A DNA stretch of 64,000 nucleotides. Source: Bacteroidia bacterium (lineage in GTDB: Bacteria > Bacteroidota > Bacteroidia > Bacteroidales > Paludibacteraceae). Shown here one piece after another: positions 52,965-63,900 of the stretch. The stretch spans positions 1 through 64,000 of the forward strand of contig SAAO01000008.1 in assembly GCA_009929375.1 (NCBI GenBank), read 5' to 3'. The translations under genes were made by a program, and so were the position numbers. Position 1 is the first letter of the stretch. The number at the start of each line of letters is the position of its first letter. The notes under the pieces are model-generated. The model saw nothing but the letters and a program-made list of their open reading frames with translations, did no database searches and was not told where the DNA came from.

Positions 52965-53840
52965 TCAAAGTATAAAAGGCAATGGTTGAACCAATCTGAC
53001 TTTACATTGATAGGATTTAGGTAAAGAAACAAACCGTACCTCATCAGAGTTTTTTGTAATTTCCAGTGCCCATGCATGATCATTATCCACCTCTGTTGCA
53101 GTCCAGTAATATCCTTTTTCTCCATTTTCCTTTATCTCATTTTGTTCGCAATATCCAAAGAGTCCTAATCCCATTCCATATACATTATCTACCTGTAAAT
53201 TATAACCAGCAAGCTCATTGCCATAAAAAAGTGTGATTAATCCGTCCCAGTGTTGTTTGGTTGCCAGTTTTAAATCAATATTGGGTATGCTAAAAGCCTG
53301 AGCCTCATTCCAAGCAAAATAAGACCCATTATCAAGTGAGTCTTTTGCGTTGTAAATATTGTCAGAGCTACCTGACATCATGTTTTTACGTGTCCACCAA
53401 AATTGATCTATATTATCTGAGTTTTTCCAGGAATATGAATTGTAAATTATGGTTTGCGATTGAATTTGTATTGTATCATGTCTGAAACTATACACAAATT
53501 CACTTCTGTGTACTTCTTTGCAAACCTGATTGATTAATCCATCTTCATTTTTTACCTCAAGGGTTACAATTTTGATGTAATTGGTTTTTGATTTGCCATC
53601 GGCAATAAAGACCGGATTTGTTAACCACGGAGTGTCAAATTGCGATTGATCTTCATCGTAATCCCAGCGGTACTGCAGGTTTTGACCATTTATAGATACA
53701 GAGCCTGTGGCATCGAGAACCCATTTAAACCCGGGAACAAAACCTGTGGTGGAAAAATTCGGAGCAGGATATAAATCATCTTCGTAACATGAGCTAAGCG
53801 AGATGACAGATAGTATGATGATAAATAATTTTAGTTTCAT
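52965..53840 (-). CDS. Lipoprotein with PKD-like N-terminus and FISUMP-like C-terminal domain
   Basis: SVISLSSCYEDD lipobox; LQYRWDYDEDQSQFDTPWLTNP; GEKGYYWTATEVDNDHAWALEITKNSDEVRFVSLPKSYQCKVRLV. Confidence 0.6.
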   Translation of the reverse strand: MKLKLFIIILSVISLSSCYEDDLYPAPNFSTTGFVPGFKWVLDATGSVSINGQNLQYRWDYDEDQSQFDTPWLTNPVFIADGKSKTNYIKIVTLEVKNEDGLINQVCKEVHRSEFVYSFRHDTIQIQSQTIIYNSYSWKNSDNIDQFWWTRKNMMSGSSDNIYNAKDSLDNGSYFAWNEAQAFSIPNIDLKLATKQHWDGLITLFYGNELAGYNLQVDNVYGMGLGLFGYCEQNEIKENGEKGYYWTATEVDNDHAWALEITKNSDEVRFVSLPKSYQCKVRLVQPLPFIL

Positions 53841-53860
53841 TTTTATTTCATTTAAATTTA

Positions 53861-54520
53861 TTATTCGCCGACATTTATGGCAAGTCCAACTAAAACTTTT
53901 AGCCCGAAACCAGGCTCGTTTGTTGCAGTATCGTAATTGACAAATACATTTGCATCTACATAAAACAGATTGTATATTCGCTGTTGAATACCTAAATTCA
54001 GTTCAGGTATAATGTAAAATCCTACGTATGTGTCGTTAGAGCTGTCAATTATTGTTTTGGTAGCTCTTAATAAGTTTGAGGCTTTTATTCCTGTATATAC
54101 TCCGTTGCAATTGTTTCCACTTACTCCTTTTTCAATTTGTCGGGATTTTAAAAAATAGTTTCGAACGCCCGGATCAAAGGAGTTGATAAATACAACGCCA
54201 TCTTTCAAAAGCATAAATTCCTGATTCAGCTCAGCAACAACAGTCCAGTTTTTAGATAATTTGCTCTCATAACCTAATTGTGATAAAATGATACTGAAGT
54301 CATATCTTTCGTTGGGCTTAAATGGCGATACTGCAAATTTGAAAAGTCGTGTTTCGTCACGCAAAAACATGTCAAGTGTCTCATACTTCAGTTTGTAATA
54401 ATCATTTTTGTCAGCAGCTAAACTCTCCACTACAATTGTATCCTGTTGAGCAGATATTACTATATTGTTTAAAACCAAAAGTGTAAATGTGATTTTCAGT
54501 AATAATAAATTTCTTTTCAT
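53861..54520 (-). CDS. Hypothetical secreted/outer-membrane protein
   Basis: Signal peptide; no family recognised; same-strand operon position. Confidence 0.55.
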   Translation of the reverse strand: MKRNLLLLKITFTLLVLNNIVISAQQDTIVVESLAADKNDYYKLKYETLDMFLRDETRLFKFAVSPFKPNERYDFSIILSQLGYESKLSKNWTVVAELNQEFMLLKDGVVFINSFDPGVRNYFLKSRQIEKGVSGNNCNGVYTGIKASNLLRATKTIIDSSNDTYVGFYIIPELNLGIQQRIYNLFYVDANVFVNYDTATNEPGFGLKVLVGLAINVGE

Positions 54521-54528
54521 ATAGTTTG

Positions 54529-55152
54529 TTATTTGTTTAATGCGTTTATGCCAATTCCTACCGATAGTGTTGACACTATATTACCCGAATTAAATGCAGT
54601 TGTTTGTGCACGAATATTTAAGTAAATCCTTGAATTTACTTTGGTGATATATCCTGCCGATAAGGTAATGCCCGGCGTAAGATGAAATTCATGATCATAG
54701 TTTATCCAGTTTAAGGATTGTACATCTCCATTGAATGTATAATTGAAATGATAGCCCGAATTAGGCGATATGTTTGATATATAGCCTAATGCTGCACCAC
54801 CTGCCAGATAAAAAGTTCGTTCCCCACTTTTAAATGGTACGATTCCAATTTCGGCAGTTAGGTTCAATCCTGTCTGGTTTTCATATCCGCCATTAATCCA
54901 GCTATTGCCGTTAATTATCCATCCTTCTGCACTTTCGCGGTGAAAAAACCATGGTGAAAGTGTTTTAAGATGCGAAAAACCATTGTTTATCCCCCAGCAG
55001 TCGCCTGACCCTGAAAAGGTATAACCGGTATTTACCGACACTATTCGATGATTGTAACGGCTATCTTCAAAGTCTCCAGCCATTGTATAATTGCAAATCA
55101 GCAAAACAATGTATGTGAATGCGGGTTTAAGAAATTTAGTGGGTTGAATCAT
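54529..55152 (-). CDS. Hypothetical secreted/outer-membrane protein
   Basis: N-terminal hydrophobic segment; beta-rich sequence; overlaps the next gene by 4 nt. Confidence 0.55.
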   Translation of the reverse strand: MIQPTKFLKPAFTYIVLLICNYTMAGDFEDSRYNHRIVSVNTGYTFSGSGDCWGINNGFSHLKTLSPWFFHRESAEGWIINGNSWINGGYENQTGLNLTAEIGIVPFKSGERTFYLAGGAALGYISNISPNSGYHFNYTFNGDVQSLNWINYDHEFHLTPGITLSAGYITKVNSRIYLNIRAQTTAFNSGNIVSTLSVGIGINALNK

Positions 55153-55997
55153 TTTAAATGTATTTTTATAGGACTATAGCTTGTTCTGATATATATGTTT
55201 TTTGTAAAATTTTTGTTAGTGCTCCGAAATTGCTGGTCGTGGTTTTCATCAAAAATAAATAGTTTGTTAAAGCTGGTTTTGACATCCATATTATATTCTT
55301 TATCAGGTGTTTGTATTTGAATTTCGGCACGTTCTCCGTTTATTCTAAAGTTTTTGCAGTTGTTCAATAGAGATGCGTTTAGCGTACCATAACTCATATT
55401 TAGTGATACATTAGCTTCACAATTATTTATCAATACATTCGATTTTGATAGAGAACCTGTTAACTGACCGGCGATGTTGTTTGTACTAATATCGCTGTAT
55501 TTCAGTTGTATATTGGTTTTTCCGGAGATGTTTTCCAGTTCAAGACGACCAAATGAAATGTGTATTTCTTTAGTGCCTGTTAATTGTTGCAGATTAATAC
55601 TACCATATAAGTTTCGAATATCAAGGAATATTTCTTCCGGAATAATCAGTTCGTAAATAAAGCTTAAATTGCTTTCAATCTTCTGATTAGCGGTTTCGTA
55701 GTAGTTTCTGAGCAGTAGTTTTGAACCTTCTTTCTGGCTGTCGAATCTAATGTGTTTTAAATCCCTGATTGCGGTAGCTTGTTTTTTATGTTTAGCGATA
55801 TAAGTAATTTTTAATTCAATTGTATTTTGAGGTTTAGCACTGACTTTTATAGTCGCCTTTTCTCCCTGAATGAGTAAGGCCTTACAATCCTCAAAGCTAT
55901 ATTCAATAGTTTTTGATGCTTTATGAATAGTGTTTTGCGCTCCTACATTCAGTAGATTCAAACTTATTATAGCGATTATGAATATTCTTTGCTTCAT
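55149..55997 (-). CDS. Secreted DUF4097/adhesin-like beta-helix protein
   Basis: Signal peptide; repetitive LDIRNLYGSINLQQLTGTKEIHISFGRLELENISGKTNIQLKYSDISTNNIAGQLTGSLSKSNVLINNCEANVSLNMSYG. Confidence 0.65.
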   Translation of the reverse strand: MKQRIFIIAIISLNLLNVGAQNTIHKASKTIEYSFEDCKALLIQGEKATIKVSAKPQNTIELKITYIAKHKKQATAIRDLKHIRFDSQKEGSKLLLRNYYETANQKIESNLSFIYELIIPEEIFLDIRNLYGSINLQQLTGTKEIHISFGRLELENISGKTNIQLKYSDISTNNIAGQLTGSLSKSNVLINNCEANVSLNMSYGTLNASLLNNCKNFRINGERAEIQIQTPDKEYNMDVKTSFNKLFIFDENHDQQFRSTNKNFTKNIYIRTSYSPIKIHLK

Positions 55998-56584
55998 GAT
56001 TGAATGAGTATTATCATGTCCTGAAGTGTGGCCGATTTTAGATTTTCAATTTTTACTATTGACTGAATCATTTCGGGGGAATCACCAAACTGTTGAATAG
56101 CCCGATTAAGTTGTGCCTCTTCTGCTTTCAACTCTTCGTACAATTGCATGAGTTCTTTAAAACGACTTTCTTCGCAGGCAGGCATTTGTGTTGAGCAATA
56201 TGTTTGTATTTCGGCAATTGCAGCCTCTTCCAGATCATTTTCAGAAATACTGTGCTTTTGTGTGATAGTAGCTATGTACTTGTCTTTTCTAAACTGCTGA
56301 ACCATAATTGTTGAGGTTATTATGACTACTGCAATGGAGGCTGCAACGTACAGGTATTTGAAGTTAATTGTTTTTTTGCTGTGAAGATTAGAAGAAATCT
56401 TTTCCCATGTCGCTAAATCCGGATAATGCACTGGAAGTTCACAGAGACAGTTTGATAGCTTTGATTCAAAATCAAGTTTCTCCTCAATTTTTCTCCAAAC
56501 GTCTTCGTCAGGCTGATGCAAATACAGTCTTTTGTTCCAGTCAATATTTTTATTTTTTTGTGGCATATTCTGAAGTGTATTCAT
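55994..56584 (-). CDS. Single-TM protein, putative anti-sigma factor
   Basis: Cytoplasmic N-terminus, one TM (YLYVAASIAVVIITSTIMV), overlaps the upstream ECF sigma gene. Confidence 0.55.
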   Translation of the reverse strand: MNTLQNMPQKNKNIDWNKRLYLHQPDEDVWRKIEEKLDFESKLSNCLCELPVHYPDLATWEKISSNLHSKKTINFKYLYVAASIAVVIITSTIMVQQFRKDKYIATITQKHSISENDLEEAAIAEIQTYCSTQMPACEESRFKELMQLYEELKAEEAQLNRAIQQFGDSPEMIQSIVKIENLKSATLQDMIILIQS

Positions 56585-57107
56585 TTAACGACTTTCGCAA
56601 TAATTTCTTTGCGTAATTCAACTGTGATTTTGATGTCCCTTCTGAAATGTTTAGTATTTCGGCTACCTCTTTATGTTTATAACCTTCAATCTCTATCAGC
56701 ATAAAAACTAATCTGTTACCTTTTGGTAACGACCGAATTGCTTCATCGAGCTGTATGGCTGTGAAATTGAAATCAGGTAATGTTTCATCGTTTATCTCGC
56801 TTGCATCCGTAAAAGTTATTTTACTTCTTTCCCGCATTTTCCGGATAGCTGTTCGTACAACAATCGTTCGGATCCAACCTGCGAGCCGTTCAGGATCATT
56901 AAGGTCGGCAATAGTTTGGAATATGGTTATAAAGGCATCCTGTAATACATCATTTGCATGCTCTCTGTCGTTGAACATTCGAAACAATATTGAGTACATT
57001 GTTGTCGAGAATTTATCGTACAGCGCTTTCTGATGCATTCTGGAGTTTTTTACACAGCCAGTCACCAATTCGCTATTTGACAATTTCATTTCCCGTTTTA
57101 AATTCAT
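56550..57107 (-). CDS. ECF-subfamily RNA polymerase sigma factor
   Basis: MFNDREHANDVLQDAFITIFQTI, LPKGNRLVFMLIEIEGYKHKEVAEILNISEGTSKSQLNYAKKLLRK; ATG at 57107 preferred over ORF-track 57197. Confidence 0.92.
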   Translation of the reverse strand: MNLKREMKLSNSELVTGCVKNSRMHQKALYDKFSTTMYSILFRMFNDREHANDVLQDAFITIFQTIADLNDPERLAGWIRTIVVRTAIRKMRERSKITFTDASEINDETLPDFNFTAIQLDEAIRSLPKGNRLVFMLIEIEGYKHKEVAEILNISEGTSKSQLNYAKKLLRKSLNEYTSEYATKK

Positions 57108-57267
57108 GTTCTGACTGTAAGTGCTAATTAAGATGAAAAAGGTTGGAAAGTAGTATGAAATATTAATTATTAACCGCAAAGTTAATTTAAAAAACAATAA
57201 GAATGTTCACATTGTTATCTGTTGTTGTGAGTCGTTCAGTTTTTTTAGTGGAATACAAAAAATAGTT

Positions 57268-57275
57268 TATATTTG
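57268..57275 (+). promoter_or_regulatory. Putative -7 element (TATATTTG) upstream of the plus-strand ECF sigma gene
   Basis: TATATTTG matches TAnnTTTG. Confidence 0.4.
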
Positions 57276-57353
57276 TACTTTCATTCGAATTGGCAGTTCT
57301 ACTGATTTTTTCGAATGAGCGAACAATTTGAATGTTAATCTCTTGCTGTACTA

Positions 57354-57938
57354 ATGACGGAAAAGGAGTATATTTTACAATTGCAGAATGGCTCAAACGA
57401 GGCATTCGAATTTTTGTATAATACATATTCGCCAAGGCTTTATGGTTTTGTATTAAAGCTTACACATTCGTCGGATATGGCCGACGAGGTAGTGCAGGAG
57501 ACTTTTATAAAGATTTGGGAAAACCGCGGGACTATCATTCCCGAACTTTCGTTTAAATCCTATGTGTTTATGATTGCGCGTAATCATGTGATCAATGTGT
57601 TTCGCCGTCAGACAGTAATTACCAATCTCGAAGAGTATAAGGAATATCAGAACGATATTTCACTGAGTGAAAATAATTCGGAGAAACAGACTGAAGCAAA
57701 CGACTTAAAAGCATATATCGAAAAAGCTAAAAAACACCTGACGCCCCGTCAGCTTCAGATCTTTGAACTTAGTAAGGAAAAAGGTTTGTCGAATCAGGAA
57801 ATTGCCGACCTGCTTAAAATTTCCAAACAATCAGTCAAGAATCAGCTTTCAGCCTCATTACATACACTTCAATCCTATTTTAATACCCGAATGTGGTTGC
57901 TGCTTCCACTGCTTTATTATTATTTCAACGAACAATAA
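57354..57938 (+). CDS. ECF-subfamily RNA polymerase sigma factor (SusC/FecR-associated type)
   Basis: HSSDMADEVVQETFIKIWENR, LTPRQLQIFELSKEKGLSNQEIADLLKISKQSVKNQLSASLHTL. Confidence 0.93.
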   Translation: MTEKEYILQLQNGSNEAFEFLYNTYSPRLYGFVLKLTHSSDMADEVVQETFIKIWENRGTIIPELSFKSYVFMIARNHVINVFRRQTVITNLEEYKEYQNDISLSENNSEKQTEANDLKAYIEKAKKHLTPRQLQIFELSKEKGLSNQEIADLLKISKQSVKNQLSASLHTLQSYFNTRMWLLLPLLYYYFNEQ

Positions 57939-58194
57939 AGTGCATATTAAACCACTTATTTGTTTCTGATTGCTATTGATTCACAGGGTTTTATTTTCGT
58001 TCTGTTTAGCCTGAAGCCTGCCCCTTATCTGAAATTTTCATGAGAAATTTCTTTACAGCGTAAAAAGATTTTTTTGTAAAACATCAAAAATTTATGGTAC
58101 GTTTCGGATATGAAATTGTATTAGCCTGTAAGTACACAAATTTATTGTGACTGCAAACACAATTTCTTAATTAAAAATCTTAAAATCAATTCTC

Positions 58195-59811
58195 ATGAAA
58201 ACTCTTTATTCATTTTTATTAGCAACGTTTTTATGCGTAGCGCAGTAACAGGCTGCACCCACAACAGGCTTGCAATTCTCAGGTGCGGCTACAAGTTTCG
58301 TCGATCTGGGTCAGCAATCTTCCTTTACTCCTCAGGAGCTTACACTCGAAGTGTGGGTTAACTATCAGGTACTCAACGGAGGCGGTTACATTATTTCCAA
58401 CGAAGGCTGGAGTCCCACAAATCATGGTTATTCATTACGTTTGTCTGGAGCTAAACTCGAATTTGCTTACGGACACACCAACCAATGGCCTACAATAAAA
58501 AGTTCGTCGGATATAAGTACGAATACATGGTTTCATGTGGCAGTAACTTATACGCCAACCGAACTGAAATTATATATCAATGGCGTACTCGATGCTACTG
58601 CTGCTGTCACCACACCAATGGGAGCCACTTTGGCTAAAACATATCTTGGCGAAGGTCCAACATGGGCGAATCGTCGTTTTATAGGACAAATAGCCGATCT
58701 GCGTATCTGGAATGTGGCCCGCACAGCAACCGAAGTGGCAGCTGATATGAACAATACACTTACAGGAACCGAAAGCGGACTTGTAGCTGCATGGAAAATG
58801 AACGAAGGTTCAGGCAATAATGTAGCTGATATCAAAGGAACCTACAACTTTACAAAACCGACTGATGTGGCATGGTTTTTCCCAAGCACCGAACAGGAAA
58901 TTGCGGTTGTGGCTCCGTCAAAAGGTCTGATTTTGGATGCTTCCAAAGCAAATAGTCTGGTTGATTTTGGTCCGGTTCCGGCCATTTCCAATGCTACTGA
59001 ATTTACTGTGGAAGCAATTGTAAACTACAATTCTGCAAACAGCGCATATATTCTATCCAACGAAGGTTCGACACAGGATCTTGGCGAACAGGGTTTTTCG
59101 CTTCGCATGGAAAACGGACGCATAAACTTTACTGTAGGTGTAAATACCCGTCAGTGGGTAGGCATTACAGCACCGGCAACTGCTGAGTTGAATAAATGGT
59201 ATCATGTGGCTGCCACTTTTAGTGCCAGTGCTATGAAGTTGTATATTAATGGTATTGAAGTAGTTTCGCTTGCCAATCCTGCTCCAATGACAGCTTCGGT
59301 TCAGAAACTGATTATGGGTGATGGCGCAATGTGGCAGGGACGCAAACTCGATGGTCGTCTCGGATATGTGCGTGTGTGGTCGGTGGCTAAATCGAAACAG
59401 GAAATCAGAGACAATGTAAATACTTATGTGGTTGGCGACGAAGCTAATTTGCTTGCAGCCTGGAACAATGATGTAATAAATGCCACTGTGCTGGCTGATA
59501 AGAAAAATGCTGTTCCCGGAACTATCGGAAGTGATGTGGCCTGGTTTGGTTTTACAACGAATACTCAATCGCTGAAAAACAATTCGGATATTGAGGCATT
59601 GTTTGTAGCTAAAAACATGACCATAACAAATAAAACTGACGGTCTTGTAAGCTGGAATGTTTACAGTGTTTCAGGACAAAAAGTGTTGAGCGGAACAACT
59701 AAATCGGGTGAAGTAGCCGAAATGCAGCTTCACAATCTGTCGGGTTCGTACATTCTTCGCGCTATAGCCGAAGATGGTTCAACCATGACCAAAAGATTTA
59801 TCGTGCAATAA
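58195..59811 (+). CDS. Secreted protein with two LamG/concanavalin-like domains and T9SS sorting domain; frame interrupted by TAA in the signal-peptide region
   Basis: ATG 58195 gives MKTLYSFLLATFLCVAQ*QAAPTTGLQFSGAATSFVDLGQQ in the same frame as the 58270-59811 ORF; two LamG repeats (LEVWVNYQVLNGGGYIISNEGW, VEAIVNYNSANSAYILSNEGS); tail KRFIVQ. Confidence 0.75.
58246..58248 (+). other. In-frame TAA stop at the signal-peptide/mature boundary of the LamG gene
   Basis: Codons GCG CAG TAA CAG GCT GCA read directly from 58240-58257. Confidence 0.9.
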
Positions 59812-59888
59812 ACTGAAATAATCAGTCGGTACCGGTCTGAAAAATGGTCGGATGAAAATTCGAAAATAAAATTCACAAACTCATTCTC

Positions 59889-60884
59889 ATGGAAAAAAAC
59901 AAATTATACGAATTGCTGTCGGCTTACATAAAGCAAAAAAATGCAGGTACGAAAAACAGCGAGATGAACAAAGTCATTCGTCAGACTTCCGACGAGGAAT
60001 TGGGTGATGTTTTATCCGGTTTGTGGAACGAATTCGAACTGACTGAAAATTACGATGCTGAGCTGAAAGCAAACTTTAAAGCCATCAAACGCAGAATCAA
60101 AAATAAACACATATGGTTCAAAACCCGACAGATCGTAAAATATGCTGCGGTGTTGCTTCTGCCGGTTTTATCATTGCTTTCAGCCTGGCTTCTTATCGAT
60201 CGCAGTAATGTGCGATCTGAAAATGCCGTATTCTCGGTAAGCGTTGCTCCGGGCGAATCGTCGAAAGTACGCCTTCCCGATGGCAGTGAAGTGAAACTGA
60301 ATGCTGAATCGGAAATCACGTTTTGCAACAATTATCAGGAGAATAAACGAATGCTTCAGTTGAAAGGAGAAGCAGTGTTTAAAGTGGCTAAAAATAAGAA
60401 AATGCCTTTCGTGGTGGCTACCGAATATCTCGATGTGGAGGTATTGGGAACTACTTTCAATGTAAAAACCTACGAATCGGATAATTTACACGAAGTAGCT
60501 CTGGTCGAGGGAAGTGTGAAGCTCAGCACACGTTTCAATGATACTGAGAAAAGCATTTACCTGCAACCCAACCAAAAGGCAGTCTTCGATAAATCGACCG
60601 GAACGCTTAGCGTGAAACCTTTCGAGGCAGAGAGTGAACTGGCATGGACAAAGGGAATTATGGTATTTCACGGCAGGTCGCTGCTAGAAATTAATCACGA
60701 ACTCGAGCGTAAATTTGGCGTGGATATCCGTATGAATTATCCCGAAATTGAAAAGGATTTGTTTACCGGAACTTTCGATAATAATTCTATTGAAGATGTG
60801 CTCGATATACTCCGCATTCACTATGGTTTCGATTATCGCATCAACCAGAAAACGGTGATAATTTATCCTTCAGTGAAAAAATAA
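59889..60884 (+). CDS. FecR-family anti-sigma factor
   Basis: VAPGESSKVRLPDGSEVKLNAESEITF, FNVKTYESDNLHEVALVEGSVKL, C-terminal DVLDILRIHYGFDYRINQKTVIIYP. Confidence 0.95.
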   Translation: MEKNKLYELLSAYIKQKNAGTKNSEMNKVIRQTSDEELGDVLSGLWNEFELTENYDAELKANFKAIKRRIKNKHIWFKTRQIVKYAAVLLLPVLSLLSAWLLIDRSNVRSENAVFSVSVAPGESSKVRLPDGSEVKLNAESEITFCNNYQENKRMLQLKGEAVFKVAKNKKMPFVVATEYLDVEVLGTTFNVKTYESDNLHEVALVEGSVKLSTRFNDTEKSIYLQPNQKAVFDKSTGTLSVKPFEAESELAWTKGIMVFHGRSLLEINHELERKFGVDIRMNYPEIEKDLFTGTFDNNSIEDVLDILRIHYGFDYRINQKTVIIYPSVKK

Positions 60885-60980
60885 GTATTTAAAAGTCGTT
60901 GATATACAGTTTTATTTGAAGAATTGTGTGTCAGCACCCTTAAATCAGAATAAATAAAAAATGATTCAATAAATCTATTC

Positions 60981-63900
60981 ATGAACAAAAAACAATTTAA
61001 AAACACAGAAAAGAACCGCAGAAAGTGGATTTTCCCGCTTATGGCTTTTTTGCTGATTTTTAGTTCGACGGGTCTTATGGCTCAGCAGACTAAAATCAGT
61101 CTTTCGGTGGAAAAAGTAAGTTTGCGACAGCTTTTTGCTGCCATCGAAAGTCAATCCGATTACAAGTTTTTGTACCGCGATGTAATTCTCGACGACAAAA
61201 AGGATATTTCGGTGAAAGCCGATGGTCGCGAAGTGACTTTCATTCTCGATCAGGTATTGCCAGCCAGGGATTTGCAATACAAAATTGTGGGTAAAAACAT
61301 CAATATTATTCGCAAAAGCACAACGGTTGCTACCGGAAATCCGGTAACTGTAAGCGGTACGGTGGTTGACGACAGGGGCGAACCGCTGCTTGGAGTGACC
61401 ATTTTACAAAAAGACAACAGAAGCAACGGACAGGTTTCTGATTTTAATGGAAATTTCTCTATCTCAGTTCCTTCAGGCTCAGTGCTGATGTTTTCGTATG
61501 TGGGTTATCTCGACGACGAAGTGGTTGTGAAAGAAAGCAAAGCTCTGCGTATCCGTTTGCTCGAAGATACAAAAGCCCTCGACGAAGTAGTGGTGATTGG
61601 TTATGGAACCACACAGCGTAAAAGCGTGGTGGGTTCTGTGGATCAGATCAATGCGGGCAAAATTGAAGATCGTCCTGTAAGTAATCTTTCGCAGGCACTT
61701 CAGGGCGTTTCGGCCAATCTTACAATTCAAACAAAAAGTATGAATCCCAACGATAATCAAATGAGTATCAATATTCGTGGGGTAAGTACAATGACAAATA
61801 ACGACCCTTTGATTGTGATCGACGGTTTGGTTGCAAACTTAAGCAGTTTGAACCAGTTGAATCCCAACGATGTGGAAAATGTCTCGATTCTGAAAGATGC
61901 CGGTAGTGCTGCTATTTATGGTTCGCGCTCGTCAAACGGGGTTATTCTTGTGACAACAAAAAAAGGAAAACTCGACCAGAAACCGGTACTTAAAATGAGT
62001 TCGCTCGTAGGTATTCAAAGCCCCGATGTGTTATTTCGCCCGGTGGCAGGTTACGAAAATGCAATCCTGAAAAATATTGCTGCTTACAATACCGGCAATA
62101 CATTGCCTTACACACCTGAGCAAATTCTCGATTTGCAACAAAATGGTGCCAACAGCAAATGGTTTCTCGACGAAATTCTTCAGAATGCCCTTCAACAAAA
62201 CTACAATGTGAGTTTAAGTGGCGGAAGTCAGTACAGTTCTTATCTTTTTTCAGCCGGTTATCTGAATCAGGAAAGCAACTTTGTGTCGGGTTCGGCACCT
62301 GCTTACGGTATGGAGCGTTTCAATTTCAGAACAAATCTTGTAAATCAGTACGGACGTTTCAAACTTACCACCATCATGTCGTACAATCGTACGTCTTCAA
62401 ATGCGCCTAATGCAAGTGTCAGCAATTTAATGGTGGACGGTAGCCGTATTCCAAACTATTATTATTACAATCAGAAAGATCCGAACGGCAATTACCTGAT
62501 TAATGATGTATTGTCGCAGTTTACACCGCTTGCTACGCTTGAGGCTGCCGGATTTAATAAATATGATACCGATTATATCAACGGAAGTATTGCGGGTGAG
62601 TTTAAAATCTTCAAAGGATTGACAGCCAAAGCGCTGATTGGTCTCGATCATTATGCCAATCACCGTTACAGTCGCGAGCTCGAAGTGCGCTATTACAGCA
62701 GTCCCGAAGCTACGCAGCCTTCCATTATTCAAAATGTGGGTGGCCGCACAAGCGACTGGAACGAAAAAGCTTCGACCATAAACTCACAATTTTTACTCGA
62801 TTATGCGCAAACATTCAATGAGTCGCATCAGGTGAATGCCTTGTTGGGTGTTTCGAACGAAGCTTACTCGCGTTTCTCGAACGAAATATGGATGAAATAT
62901 GTCGATCCGAAACTTGGTATTCCTACCTCGGAAACTGCCATTGCAGGGAATATGGGTGGAAACACTACTGCCATGGGCACTTCACTCAGCAACATCGCTT
63001 CATTGTTCGGACGTGTAGGTTATTCGTTCCGCGACAAGTATTATGGCGAAGTGAGTTTCCGTTACGATGGTTCTTCTAAATTTGCCCGAGACAATCGCTG
63101 GGGATTTTTCCCTTCGTTGTCGGCCGGATGGCGAGTGTCCGAAGAGTCGTTTATGGATAATTACAGATCGCAGGTGGGCGATTTCAAAATCAGAGGTTCT
63201 TACGGTATCCTGGGAAATCAGAATATTGGCGATTACAACTTCCTGACAGTGTACGATACTTACAAAGATACTTATGCTTTCAATGGCGTATCGGTAAGTG
63301 GAACAGGTTTTCGTTTGGGTAGTCCGCTAATTACATGGGAAAAATCGGCCACCTTTAACGTGGGTTTTGATGCCACTTTCCTGAAAAACAAACTTTTTGC
63401 GTCTTTTGATTTCTTCAATAAAGTGACTTCCGGAATTTTGCTTAATCCTGTCACTCCTTCGGTTTTGGGAACGGCAGTAGGTATGCAAAACTCAGGGGAA
63501 ATGCAAAACCGTGGTTGGGAACTTACTTTGGGCTACAATCTGAAATCGGGCGATTTCAAACATGCTATAAGTCTGAACTTAGCCGATTCGAAAAACAAAG
63601 TGCTTTTATTCACTGGTTTCGAGGAAATTCATTCGAGCGATAATAAATCAGATATCATTCGTGTAGGTGCGCCTTTTGCTTCGTATTACGGATATCGTAC
63701 CGACGGATATTTCAGCAGTTATGCCGATATTCAAAACAGTGCTTTGCCTGTGGGTCTCGATGCTTCGCAGCTTGCTCCGGGTGATGTGAAGTACAAAGAT
63801 ATCAACGATGATGGCGTGATCGACAACAAAGACCGTCAGATTCTCGGAAATGCATTTCCACGTTATACCTTTGGTGCGACTTACAATCTCGACTGGAAAG

